64,000 nucleotides of DNA. Source: Hypericum androsaemum (taxonomy: Eukaryota; Streptophyta; Magnoliopsida; Malpighiales; Hypericaceae). Made by a program: the position numbers and the translations under genes. How positions within the stretch are numbered: the first letter of the stretch is position 1; each line of letters begins with the position of its first letter. Below, piece by piece: positions 33,890 to 45,656 of the stretch. The notes below the pieces were generated by a model. The model saw nothing but the letters and a program-made list of their open reading frames with translations. It did no database searches and was not told the DNA's origin. The stretch is from NCBI GenBank assembly GCA_963995505.1, contig OZ023184.1, positions 7,022,308 through 7,086,307 on the forward strand, given 5' to 3'.

Positions 33890-35737
33890 ATTCACATCCA
33901 TGGAGTCACCGATCGATCGCAGGTGTTACGAGTTCACCAGCTCGATAGCATGTCGAAATTTTGTCATTTCTCGAATTCTACCTTGTCAAAATCCGTGATC
34001 GAGGTAGGAGAGTGAGTTATCCTAAAAAAACTCAAGTGACAGTACATTAGCGTCTTGCTGTACCGAGTTATTTGCAAAATATATGATTTTATGAGAAAAA
34101 CAATTGATTCAGGTCCGAACTTATTTGCTCGACGGTCAATGTTTGGGCTAATAACTGGACCCCTGGGCTGGGTTTATAAGTGCCCAAATGCTGGACTCTG
34201 AAGCCTCCAAGCCCTCCACAATTGTTGGTTAAAAATAAATCAAAAACTAAGACCCTCTAGTCGGTTTTAATATAGGTGGAGTTAGTAAACCCTAGACAGC
34301 ATAACCACCGTCACAAGTGCAACTGCCGATGCCGCCGGTCGTGTCTCCATGTTGGCGAGGCTTGGTGCTTAGACAGCAACACATGAAGCCTATCAGTAAC
34401 ATAAATCCCCAAGCCCAAGCTATGGCTTGTACCCAGTTCATGTATCGGTGGTGGTCCATTGCCCTTTCCCCTCAATTTCTTGGTGCCCTCTCCACTTTCG
34501 TTTGCCAATTTCCTCCTACTGCTCATGGTGTCCTCATCAGTAGCCAGCCAAGCTTTCGTTGTTAGTGTACAGAGGAAGAGGGAACCGAGAAGGGGTTATT
34601 ATATGGAAATTGTGGTGCACATGGAGGTGAGCTTGAAAGAGGCCAAAATAACATGGTCCAGCCTGTGAGTTTAAGTTTAGTGAACGTTCTCGCTCAATTT
34701 TAACTTAATCAAGAGGTCTCGGGTTTGCGTTACTGAGAATATAAAAATGTTAAATTCTTGTTAGAAGATCAAAGAACACGTGTTCTAATAGTATAATGGG
34801 TGTGGTACTTTAGAATTCAAATCCTAGTCACGATAAAAATCTATTTATAAAAAAAATTGATGGAAAAATTTTAACGACATTCAAAAGATTCACCTGGCTC
34901 GAACTTAAATTGGCCGGTCAATACCAGAATTTATAACTAAAAATATTTAGTGAACCTACCCAATAAAGGCACTTTACTAGCTATTACATTATAAAAAAGC
35001 GACATAACTTGCCATCGCCTAGATTCTAAATTCTGACTGTTTTCCACTCTAGGCCAACAGCTCAGGATCGCAAGTTTTCCGCATCTCTTATGACGTGAAG
35101 ATGTTAGATTACCTCTCATATAATATTATGTATGTCGTGTAAGAAACAGCCTTGTTTTGAGTGTAAATTTTGTAGATTTTATGGTTATGAACTATTGAGT
35201 TCCATCTGTTTTCAAGAAAAATCCACAAAGGACCCCGTGCTTTGAATTACCCAAGAAAATCTTGAAGTTAAATGCCCTATAAATTGAAAAATGATGAAAA
35301 TCTTAACTCTGCTATTCCAACATTGTTGCTTCGGTGGTTAAAGTTTTATGATCCTTATAGCTGGATCTCCGGGTTCTTCTCTGCATAATTGCTTGGTTTT
35401 CTGATGTCAAATGGAAACAGTTCATTTACAGAGTCAAAACAAGTAGTAGTCCTCCATAATGTACATGCCACTGAGTAGCTGAGCACCGGTAGCCTTCCCC
35501 TAATAATCGATTCCGGCCCCTCAAATTATTGCATAGCCGTGACTTCAGTGGTCAGCTGAAATGGCCACAACAAAATATACGAGCAACCTAAACGAATTTC
35601 CCTGCATCAAACCAGAAGATCATTTTTGAAATCAGCGCAAATGGCACGATAAATCTTGAATGCTATATGAGATGAAATTTCACTTCTGAAGTAAGCAGCC
35701 ACACAAAGTCTTCTTACATTTGCATGCTCAAAAAGGT
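33890..35737. other. Intergenic between UPRT and PRA1A
   Basis: About 1.85 kb without a recognised gene. Frames at 34311-34668 on both strands have no domain. The part from about 35450 is probably the 3' UTR of the minus-strand PRA1A gene. Confidence 0.55.
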
Positions 35738-37404
35738 CTACAGCTCACTGTAGTTGCGCCAAACTGCACGAAATTCCTCCCGGAATGTATTGAGGCGAGC
35801 TTTCAGATTAGGGGTTCTGAAGCTTGCATGTAAAATAGTGGCTGAGACAAAAAAGAGAGAACGGAGAGGATTGATCAAAATGCTGAGTGGTTACTTGAGA
35901 AACAACAAGGAGGACAACGGGTTAGGAAGTAACCTAGAAGCCCAATAGCTAGTGCCAATGAAACAGTCAAGAGGCCACAAGAGGCATACCAAAGAAAGAG
36001 ACTTGCTGTTTGACAAAGGAAAAGAAACAGATTACAGTCAAATTAGCACTACTTCACAGATCAAAGACCAATTTACTAGTGAAACAGATAAAAAGAGGCG
36101 TGTGTCAGAGTACCAGCTGAGAATATTGAAACAAAAACCCAGCGAGGGCGGCCACAAATAAAAATTGCTCTCTTTGCTGATGAACGTCCACGGATGACAG
36201 GCCTGTCACCATTGAAAACAAAGTAAGCAGCGACGCTTGACATAAAAAAAGTACAACGAGAAATACCCGAACAGTCTTACGTCAGAGGAGGTCTCATCTT
36301 CGCCGCTAAATGTGGAGAAAACTGTCTCACTGTTCTGGTTACCTTCTCACTAAACGTACCTGCAAAGCTGTGAGAATATGTCTCAGCAACAGCATGTCTG
36401 AAAATGAAAACAAACGGAAGCACAAGCACCAACACCAGAACATAAAGAATGATGTCCACGATCCAAGTTTCACATGCAACTGCAAACCAAAGACAACAAG
36501 GATGCAAGAAAAGCAGCCACCCCATTAAAATATCCCATGACATCACGGGTCACAAGCATAATCCAGCCAAGATATCTACAGTTTTATAATGTTCAATTTT
36601 CTTCCCTTCTCAGAAGATTTATCGCATCTATGTCAAATCCCCCAACCTGCCCATCCAAATGCACTCTAACCGGAGAGCACCAAGATTCCATTTCTCGATC
36701 TAGTCGATTCACCGGTGGCTAAAGAACAACATAACGTGGAGAAACCCGAGAACAAACTGTCGACGACATCTAACTGCTCAGTCACTCATCCATCACTCAA
36801 TTAGCGTCACACCCAAATCTCAGATCTCAGCAATAAACTCTCCAGTGCCCATCGGTATCAACAATCGCAACAGGCAGATGCTACGTATCCGAGCGAACTC
36901 AGCAAGCAAGCGTATCAAAGATCGGAAAGCTGACCTATCATTGAGAAAGGCGACGGTGAGCGCGGTAAGCAAGGCAGCAACAATAGCGAGCGGTCTCCTA
37001 AGAAACCCTATCCCTAAAACAAAATCCCCCAAACATTCCAAAAATAAAAAAAAACAATTAGCTCCAATCAAACAAATAGAGAGGTTGACCAGAAACCGCC
37101 TGACTCACCGAGAATGAAGACGATCATGATGAAGTAATTCGTCCGGTAGCTTCCGAAATAAGAGAGAAAAACCGAGAGAGAGAAAGGTTAGAAAAGAGGA
37201 GAGGGAATCGGATAAACCCTACGGATTGGGGGAAAAAAGGGCGTACTAGTAGAGGTTGCACTTGAGGCGGCTGGTCCACTTGGAGGTCGACTTGGGGACG
37301 GTGAATCTGGAGAAGAACTCCGACACCGGCCGCGGGGGCGACGACCAGTCAACTTCTCTCAGCGCGTCCATTAGATCCTCCGCCGTTACGGTTCCCCAAT
37401 CCAT
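35738..37404 (-). CDS. PRA1A: PRA1 family protein A (prenylated Rab acceptor)
   Basis: ER/Golgi membrane protein that interacts with prenylated Rab GTPases in vesicle trafficking. Seven exons on the minus strand, 37404-37247, 37149-37109, 37013-36935, 36367-36281, 36202-36114, 36005-35934 and 35841-35738, encode 209 residues, which fits the PRA1A clade. It starts MDWGTVTAEDLMDALREVDW and continues with FFSRFTVPKS and the conserved core LKCNLYYYRTNYF. Two hydrophobic hairpins follow (about 65-100 and 140-170), separated by FSPHLAAKMRPPLTPVIRGR. The C-terminus LKARLNTFREEFRAVWRNYS is cytosolic. All junctions are GT-AG and phase-consistent. An upstream frame extension to 37509 is rejected because MDWG is the conserved start. 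Confidence 0.95.
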
Positions 37405-38382
37405 CTTCGACACGTGGCGGAGAAGATGAAGGCCTGGAAGCAAGCGGCAGGTGGAGAAAGGGAAGAAGAAGAAGAAGAGTAGAAAGAGAGACACGGCACG
37501 GAAATCCAAGGGGAATTTTTTTTAAGTCTTTTCTCGTTTTTGCTGTTGCCTTGGGAAGGCGCTTTCTTCTATTTCTCTTTGTTTATAAATTGTTATTAAA
37601 AACAAACCAATCGCCTTTGTTTTAAAGTTCCTACTTACCCCAAACTTCAATTCATGGTCAAATTTATTTGAATTATTATTATTCTAATTTAATTAAATAC
37701 TTCAAATTAAATATTTATTAAAAAGTTGTAACTGTAATTTAGTGACACATATTTAAGAAGATTATATTGATAATTTCAAAAGGAAAATAGTCAAAATACC
37801 AAAAAGAAAAAGAGATAAATGGAGAGGAACTTTTGGTGGGAAAAAGTAAAAGGGAAATAAATGTCTGAGCCCGGGTTCGAACCGACTACACCACCCAGAC
37901 CTGACTGGCAATTTTTTGCATATTTAGTTTTTAAATATATCAGTAAATAAAATATGACGAAAACAAACCGCAGGTGGTAGACTACACGCTTTAATAGGAG
38001 CAATGCGACGCCGTTACGCATGGTCTCAGAGGGATCTTATCGCTTCAGGTAGCTGCCAGCTCTTTTTACGATTTCACCCCTCACCCCCCCCCCTCTTTTT
38101 CTCTCTCTCTTTAGTCTTTTCTATATCCAAAGTCTAATTATTACCATAAATCCCAAGATTATACGCATCATCAATTCCAAATATCCGCTATTAAACCCGT
38201 CATTAATGACCCTGGCGCCCTCATCCCCCCACGTAATTATTAATATAAATATCTCTAATCGAAATCCAAACCCCGTCCATATCATCGGATCCTCTGGAAT
38301 CCGGGTCGGGTCGCCCCGTCTGATGGAGGTGGAGCCCGGAGCTGGTTTCTAGCGTTTCGCGGAGGGGGGGAGAGAGGACTAG
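37405..38382. other. Divergent intergenic region between PRA1A and ATG1
   Basis: About 980 bases separating divergently transcribed genes, so it holds both promoters. AT-rich in the middle, pyrimidine-rich near 38080-38125, and GC-rich from about 38280. A tRNA-like patch at 37870-37912 was considered and rejected. Confidence 0.6.
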
Positions 38383-41300
38383 ATGGCGGCGGCGTCGTCG
38401 GGGAGGGGGAGGGTGGTGGGGGACTACCTCGTGGGGCGGCAAATCGGGTCGGGCTCGTTCTCTGTGGTGTGGCATGGACGGCACCGGGTCCACGGGACCG
38501 AGGTGGCGATCAAGGAGATCGCCACGTCTCGGCTCGACAAGAAGCTACAGGAGAGCCTCATGTCCGAGATCTTCATCCTCAAGCGGATTAACCACCCCAA
38601 CATTATCAGCCTCCACGATATAATTGAGGTTTTTTTTCAATTGGCTTTTAATTTGTCCTTTTTTTTTTGTTTTAGTTGGTTTGGTAGGGAAGGTGAAGTA
38701 TTTTAGGGCTTCTTTTGAGGTTGGATAGGCGCCAGGTAGAATACACATTGTGTTGGAGTATTGCAAGGGCGGTGACCTGTCAATGTACCTTCAGCGCCAC
38801 GGGAAAGTTTCCGAAGCGAGTGCGCGGAATTTCATGCGGCAATTGGGTAAAAACTCTTGTCTTGAGGTAGAAATGCTTAGGACGATTGCGTCTTTGGGTG
38901 TATCTGAAGTTTTTTTTTCTCCGTTGTGTTCTTCCAGCTGCTGGTCTGCAGGTTCTCCGGGATAATAACCTGATTCATAGGGATCTAAAGCCTCAGGTAA
39001 GACTGTTTCAGCTGCTGAAGTTCTAATCACGCTACTGGTCTTCTACCATTTCAAATTGTCAATGCTTATTGACGATGTGCTTTTATTTTGGTGACAGAAT
39101 CTGCTCCTTTCCACCAATGACAAAGATGCAGTGTTGAAGATTGCGGACTTTGGATTTGCCAGGTAGGTTGATGAGATTATCTTCCCTTCAATCTCGCTTC
39201 ATACTTGAACTGTTTTGCATTGGCTTTTCTTAGTTTAATCTGGGTCCTTCAAGTTTTAAGGAATTTAGGTAGTGGCTGATAAATTCATGTGGGCTGCTCC
39301 TAGGATGCCTTCGCACATTGTGAAATCAAGTCCACTTAGCTTTTGGCGTAGTTTGTTTGTTTATAGTGCAATTAATCCAGAAGGCTTTCTTGCCAGCTCG
39401 TGGATGTTAGCTCTTGTGGAGTTGCCAACTCTAGTGCTTTGAAAGAGTTTCCCTTCTAGAGTTTCCTTGTTATATGTTGTCTGAACTATAATTCGCAAGT
39501 CTCAATTTAATACTTTAAGTCATCCACTCATTTTCGGGCACCATATTAATTTCTTTTTAATATATAAGTTAAAAGAGTTTTTATAAGTTTATTGTCTCAT
39601 GTCGTCAAAGGACTTCTTCTCTTTTATGGTGTACGTTTGAGTTGTATTTTGTTGTTTACAGATCACTCCAGCCCAGAGGCCTTGCTGAAACATTGTGTGG
39701 CTCGCCCCTTTACATGGCTCCTGAGATAATGCAGCTTCAGAAGTACGATGCCAAGGTGAGACAATTCATGTATTTTCCGTTGTCATCTTCATATAAGACT
39801 CCCCTATTAACCCTGAATTCAACACACAGGCAGATCTTTGGAGTGTTGGTGCAATTTTATTTCAGCTTGTTATTGGGAAAACTCCTTTTACTGGGAACAA
39901 CCAAATCCAGGTTTGACTGAATGCCTTCTAGCTTAAGTACTCAAATTGATATCCGAAATTCTAGATATTTAGCTTTTAAACTATTTTCTAAATACTGCTA
40001 GGTTTTTTGTACAGACTTCTGCTGTCTTAAGTCATTTTTGTTTTATGTTGTACAGTTGCTCCAAAACATTGTGAAATCAACCGAGTTGCATTTTCCAGAT
40101 GATAATAAGGATTTGAGCTTTGAGTGCAAAGATTTATGCCATAAGTTGCTGCGGCACAATCCAGGTACATTGTGCAGTTTATCGTGATATTACCGGAAGA
40201 AGTTAACATGTCACATTTCTGTTTGTGCTGCATGTATGCATCCATTCTTGCATGTTGGGTAATTCTGGAGTCTACATAGTTTATTCCACTTGACATTAGT
40301 TGTGAATGCTTATGCTTTCATGAGAGCCTGTGTTTACATACTGACTGCGTTGTTGTACTTGCAGTTGAAAGATTAACGTTTGATGAATTTTTTAACCACC
40401 CATTTGTCTCTCAAAAGACTGTGGATCCGTTGAGGTACATGAGATTACGGTCACTGTTTTTACTGCGATACTGTTTCTGTCTTCTAGGTCTCAAATGCTG
40501 TCTGCCTTGCAGGAGCAGAATGTCTTCTAGATTTGTGGGTGGTTTTGCCTTGTCCGAAAGTAGTCCTCCGACAAATGCAGAGGAGAACATTCAGGAGGAT
40601 TGTTTACCTTTCTTTCTCGATGATGATTCTAGTGAACCAGAGCGGAGCCCCTCCTTTTCAAAGGGGAAATCCTCAATGAAGTCTAGTTATGGGTTTTCTC
40701 TTGATACAAAAGGCAGTGCAAGAGAATCGATCTCTAAAGCTCTTAATAACGTGGACAACAGCCGTGTCAAGAATGAAAAATATAAGTTAATTGATGATAA
40801 TCTAACGAAAGTTCCTGATTCCATGGATCAAAGAATGCTAAAAGCACGATCAAGAGGTACCATAACTTCATTATACTCTGTTCTCTTTGTTGTCATTTTA
40901 GTTTGCATCTAAGTACATAGAAGGACTTTTTAAGCTTGTGGTGTATTCACAAAGTTCTATTGATTTGTCTTTTACATTTATGTGCATTTACACACTTTCA
41001 GACTATCTGGAGATGATAGATCAAGATTATGTTCTCGTCTCTAGTCCTCCATTGGATTCTTCATCATCCTCTTTAAGTACTTCTAGACCAAGCCATATGC
41101 GATACAAGTCTCAGAGATCCCTGCAATCATCAGTCAATCCAAACCCTGCACCTAGCTCTCCCATGCCAATAATGGGAGCGGTGAACATCAATGATTTCCG
41201 TATCGACAGCTCAGAAAGCCTTGGTTCTGCTCCTGGGACTTCTCAAGGGTCGATGGATATGGGAGATGCTTTCGAACAGCCGTCGCCTGATGGCATGACA

Positions 41301-42842
41301 AGAATCAAGTCATTGCAGCAGTTTGCATCTATGATCTCAGATTTAGTACATGAAAAGGTACTTTTGAAATGTATTGACATTGAGTTACTTTTGCTGAAAA
41401 AACCTTCATTGATTTCATTCTCTAAGTAATTTCATCGAGCCTAAACTAGTGGTGTGTTGGAAATAGATCGTAGCAGACAAGCAACTGGAAGCCTTTTCAA
41501 TTCAGCTCGTAATTCTAGCTATTTGGAAACAAGCACTACATATTTGCCATGCTCTGGCTGCCACGGCTAGTGAAGGAAGTCCAAGCCAAGAGGGCATGAG
41601 ATTGAGAAGCAGCTATAAGAAGCATGGTACTTCTTATACAGAAGAATGTCCTGATGCTGGGACAGGAAGTATACTGTCTCAGATCGAAAGAGAGTTTTTG
41701 CGGGAAGTTGAGCTTGCCGAGGAACTTGCAAAGGTTATTGAACCAGGTATGGACTAGACACCTCCATACATGAGACTTTTAATCAATAATTTAGTATGGA
41801 ATATTGAATTACAGCATTTTCCCACAAAGAAGTCTCACATATTGGATGTGAACTTTTGGATAGTTGTCTGTGTATGTTTATGTGTTTTTTGGCCTGTTAG
41901 GCTACAGTTTTCTTTGATGACTGATTCTCTGCAACTGTGGATTATGATATGGATATTAGAAGACTTCAGTTGTCTGCTGGAGACAATCGGAAAGTGGTTA
42001 AATGAAGGGGGAAAAGATAGTAAGTAGCTGGCTAGATTTAGTATTGAGCTAGTTATATAAGTGAAAGTAACCAAGTAGTTTCTGTGCTTTCTGTACCTTG
42101 TTGCGGCTTTGCATAACCTAGTGGCCGATATTGTTGGACTGGCTTCGTAATTTCTTGTACTTGACTGCTAAAGCTGACATTGTAAGGAATCGAAAGGATA
42201 TGCCAAGTTGTTATTTAATCACTCATCATACTTTCCTTGGACAATAGATCTCCCCATCCTCCTGCTCTGGATCTAGCCACATGATAATGCACGTGAAACG
42301 GGTTGATTCTTTGTCTCTTTTCCGATGCCTTTTGTCTTTCCTACTGATTGTGCTCCATCGTTACAGGTGGTAAAGAAATGCCCGATCCTATGGAGATGAT
42401 ATTTCAATCGGCCCTTTCCCTGGGAAGAAACGGAGGGGTAAGTCTTCTGACTTTGATTCTCATTGACTCGCATTTTCGTCACATTGGCTTAATAAACTGT
42501 TGGAGCTGGCAGTCGAATCAAATTCCACGCTGCCCCGATTATCTGCTACCGGGATGGTGAAGCTGCAACACCTTGACAAAGTTCTTTTTAATGGCATGGC
42601 AGGTCGATGAGCTTATGGGCAACATGGAAAACGCATCCGACCAGTACTCGAAAGCATTACGTTTGTTATTATTTCTTCTAGTGGAAGCACCATCCCTCAT
42701 TCTCAGTCCACCCTTTTCTCTCACGAGCTCGGACCGGTACAGGCTCCGAACCTATATCGATATCCTTAATAACCGAGAAGGCCATTCTCGGTCACAAAGG
42801 TTACAACTTCTGAAATGCGAGGGCCAAGAATTCACACCGTAG
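38383..42842 (+). CDS. ATG1: Autophagy-initiating serine/threonine kinase ATG1
   Basis: Kinase of the ATG1-ATG13 complex that starts autophagosome formation. Thirteen exons, 38383-38628, 38729-38846, 38938-38996, 39098-39162, 39662-39755, 39830-39910, 40056-40164, 40365-40434, 40513-40856, 41002-41357, 41467-41746, 42367-42437 and 42603-42842, give 710 residues. The N-terminal kinase domain (about 15-275) has [15 protein letters not shown] with K44, IHRDLKPQN with D137, DFGFAR with D158 and [10 protein letters not shown]. It is a canonical RD kinase. A serine-rich linker (about 290-510) follows. The C-terminal MIT-like helical region, from [20 protein letters not shown] to the end, is the ATG13-interaction part in homologues. 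The upstream region is GC-rich and shared with the divergent PRA1A gene. Confidence 0.95.
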
Positions 42843-43883
42843 GTCGTCATCATCGATCCCTTTCCGCCAATGTACATAATTTGTTTGTACAGTTGATTCT
42901 TTTACGGTATGGGTATCAGTGTGAAGTTGTAAAGAAACCAGCCCGTGTAGTAGGCGAGGGCGTTGTACTAAAATGTGGTTTCCAAATTGTGAACATCACA
43001 GATATAGTTGGAGAAATAAAATCCTAAAAAGAACATTACTTCGGGTATTTCACTCAAAAAAGAGTCGGTGGATCACGTCTTTGCCCATCCATTTGCCTTG
43101 GGTTGGGGAGTTGGAAATACCAACTTGAAATCTCTTTTTAGTTAATTAATAATTAGACCACACTAAATCATAAGATGGTGCGACTTAGAGGCTTTGGTAA
43201 AAAAATTTATATTTCCATTTTCTTTAATAAATTCTTCGAAACCACTCTTCTTGAGAACATTTCGTGACATTAATGTTGGCGAAATAACGAATTCATTGCG
43301 TTTAAATTTGTATAAATTTAAATTAGAATTTTTATATTAAACTCAAAATATTAAAAATAATGTATTGGTAATTTTTTATTATAAATAAGTCCACTTACTG
43401 ACAAAGGGGGTGATATGAGGTAAACGAAGTTTTTTTCCTTGGACAATTCCGAATAGGTAGTTGTTGAAGGAGCAATTATATTAGATAACTATTTTACATG
43501 CTTCAGAAGGCTCAGTTTTATTATATAAAAGAACAAAAGAACTCCCGTGATTGTAGCTGTTGCTTTCGTGGAATCAAAGTTGGGTACATTTCTGTTGGAT
43601 TACTTTCGATGAAGAGATATGGTTCGGGTGCAGGTTTCTGACTTTTGTTTCACTTTCTTGTTTCCAGCGTGGAACTGACAAAAGTTGTGAAGCTTTGTTC
43701 GGCTTCCTTCGTGGCTGTGGACCCTTGATTTGTATATTTTTGTTATTTTTTTTAAAATTGTTGTATTTTTTAAGTTAGAAAAACTGAAATAATTTCTCAG
43801 ATAATTTAAGTAATTGTAGTAATATCTACGTCTACGCCAGGGTCCCATGGTTGTTTTTAGAAAACTTTAAATATTAGAGTTGA
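42843..43883. other. ATG1 3' UTR and spacer
   Basis: Roughly 42843-43030 is a likely 3' UTR ending near AATAAAATCC. The remainder is AT-rich with no recognised gene. Confidence 0.6.
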
Positions 43884-43891
43884 ATAAAAAT

Positions 43892-44774
43892 CATGGTTTT
43901 AAAAAACGGAGTGGAGAGCGTCCCGGGTTTGACCCTAAACTCGGCTACCTTACGAACTGGATAAATTCTGGTCAGACCGGGCAGTCCGTTTGGAAATTTG
44001 ACCCGGATTTTTCCGGTTCGTAAGGTTGGACAAAGAAACCAAGAAAAATGGGCCAACTTGGTCAGGAATCGGGAGGAAATAATGCACCGAAACAAAAAAG
44101 TAACGCTGGAGGAGGAGGAAATAATGCCACCGGAGGAGGAGGAAGGTCGCCGGAGTAGAAGGGAGGAAGAGGAAGGTCGCCGGAGGAGGAGGAAGGTCGC
44201 CGGAGGAGAAGGGAGGAAGAGGAAGGTCGCCGGAGGAGAAGGGAGGAAGAGGAAGGTCGCCGGAAAATGGAGGAAGAAGCTGGGAGAAGGGCCACCCGAA
44301 GAGGAAAGAGAAAGCCACCGGAGGATGGAGGAGGTGGAGGAACTTAGTCTCTAAACAATGGAGGGACTCATCTCTTCTTTTTCTCATCTTTGTCTTTTCA
44401 TTTTTTTTGAATTTTTTTTTGTCTTTTCATGAAGGGGGTGGTGGGGGGTGTTGCCTGGGAAACGTAAAGAGTGAGAGCAAATTGAAAAAGTTGAAGTGAG
44501 AGAATATTGGATAATTAATGAGAGTGATGCTTTGGAAAAAGAAGGAGAAAAGTGTAGTTATTAGATACTTTTTGTAGAAACTTCACGTTTATATATTATT
44601 ATTTTTTTGAAAATGTACCTATATTAATCTAACTATCATGATTTATCTGTGTATTTAGTTAAATATTTTAAAATAAAAGTTTCGGTCTGGCCGGCAGTCC
44701 GGCCGGTCGGACCGGTCGACCCGGAGGTCGGACCAAATTACGGGTCGACCTCCGGGTCGTTTTTAAGAACCTTG
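43892..44774. mobile_element. hAT-like MITE with an internal minisatellite
   Basis: An 883-bp element with ends CATGGTTTTAAAAAACG and CGTTTTTAAGAACCTTG, flanked by a perfect 8-bp duplication ATAAAAAT (43884-43891 and 44775-44782). The subterminal parts contain GACCGG/CCGGTC-rich palindromes shared with the copy at 44888. The interior holds a GGAGGA-rich minisatellite. Confidence 0.85.
44107..44275. repeat. GGAAGGTCGCCGGAGGA minisatellite
   Basis: Five GGAAGGTCGCCGGAG-type units interleaved with GAAGGGAGGAAGA spacers, giving periods of 20-30 bases. It accounts for the long open frames on both strands here, which are repeat artefacts and not genes. Confidence 0.9.
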
Positions 44775-44887
44775 ATAAAAATCCCTTTTCAGGAATCACC
44801 CTTATATTTTTTACACTAGTGAAATTTGAAATAAGTCTCATTAAATGAATACAAGTTTTTTTTATCATTTAAACGATGTGTTCCTGG

Positions 44888-45475
44888 CAAGGTTTTTAAA
44901 TACGCGGTCCGACCGGCAGTTCGACCGGTCGGACCGCGATTCGATAAGAAAGGCGTACCGGGTTTGCTCGTTGAAACGCCAACCTTACGAACCGCCCAAA
45001 ATTCGGTCAAACCGGGCGATTCGTACGGAAAACTGACCCGAAAATTTCGGGTTCGTAAGGTTTTTTTGCTTAAAACTTGAAAATTAAACCAAAATTTTCC
45101 AACTCAGAACATCGAGGAAAATATGATCGAAACTCTTACCCCCAAATCGTGGAAAAAAAATGAATGCTTAGAAGGGGAGAGAGGGTTAGATTGAAGGGTG
45201 GTTTTTTTAGAATTAAAATGAATGCTTGTTTAAATTGGAAGGGAAATAAGTTTATATATATTATTAATAATGGGCCTTATTTCTCCATGTTGGGCCGGAG
45301 ACTTTTAACCAAACAAGTAATGGTGGGCCTTATTAATATTGGTGGCACTTCTAAAAAATTAATATATAAGTAAAAAAATTATCAGGTCTGACCGACGGTT
45401 CAACCGGTCGGACCCTTCGACCCGGAGTTCGGCTCAAAATCCGGGTCGATCTCCGGGTCGTATTTGAAAACCTTG
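44888..45475. mobile_element. hAT-like MITE, second copy
   Basis: A 588-bp element. Ends CAAGGTTTTTAAATACG and CGTATTTGAAAACCTTG are near-perfect inverted repeats. A perfect 8-bp duplication GTTCCTGG flanks it (44880-44887 and 45476-45483). Subterminal GTCCGACCGGCAGTTCGACC motifs match the copy at 43892, 113 bases away. Confidence 0.9.
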
Positions 45476-45656
45476 GTTCCTGGTTGTTAGATTCCTTTAT
45501 TTTATAGGATGTTTGATTCCTTTTGTTGGATTCAGGCTGATTGGTCAAATAAAAATTACAAAGCACAATTACCGAATTATGAGCCCAACGTGGGAATGTG
45601 ATGTACTGAATAATAGGAAGTAACAAGACGTGAAGGGAAAACCTAAATTTAATTTT

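Noticed and set aside
37405..37509. 35-residue upstream extension of PRA1A
   Set aside because: MDWGxVTAEDL is the conserved start; the extension is a hydrophobic low-complexity read of the leader.
37870..37912. tRNA-like sequence (GGGTTCGAACC; complement with TGGTGTAGTCGG)
   Set aside because: A-box and B-box look-alikes overlap, the T-stem does not pair, and no acceptor or anticodon stem can be formed.
43950..44387. Open frames of up to 145 codons on both strands
   Set aside because: They are translations of the GGAGGA minisatellite inside a hAT MITE.
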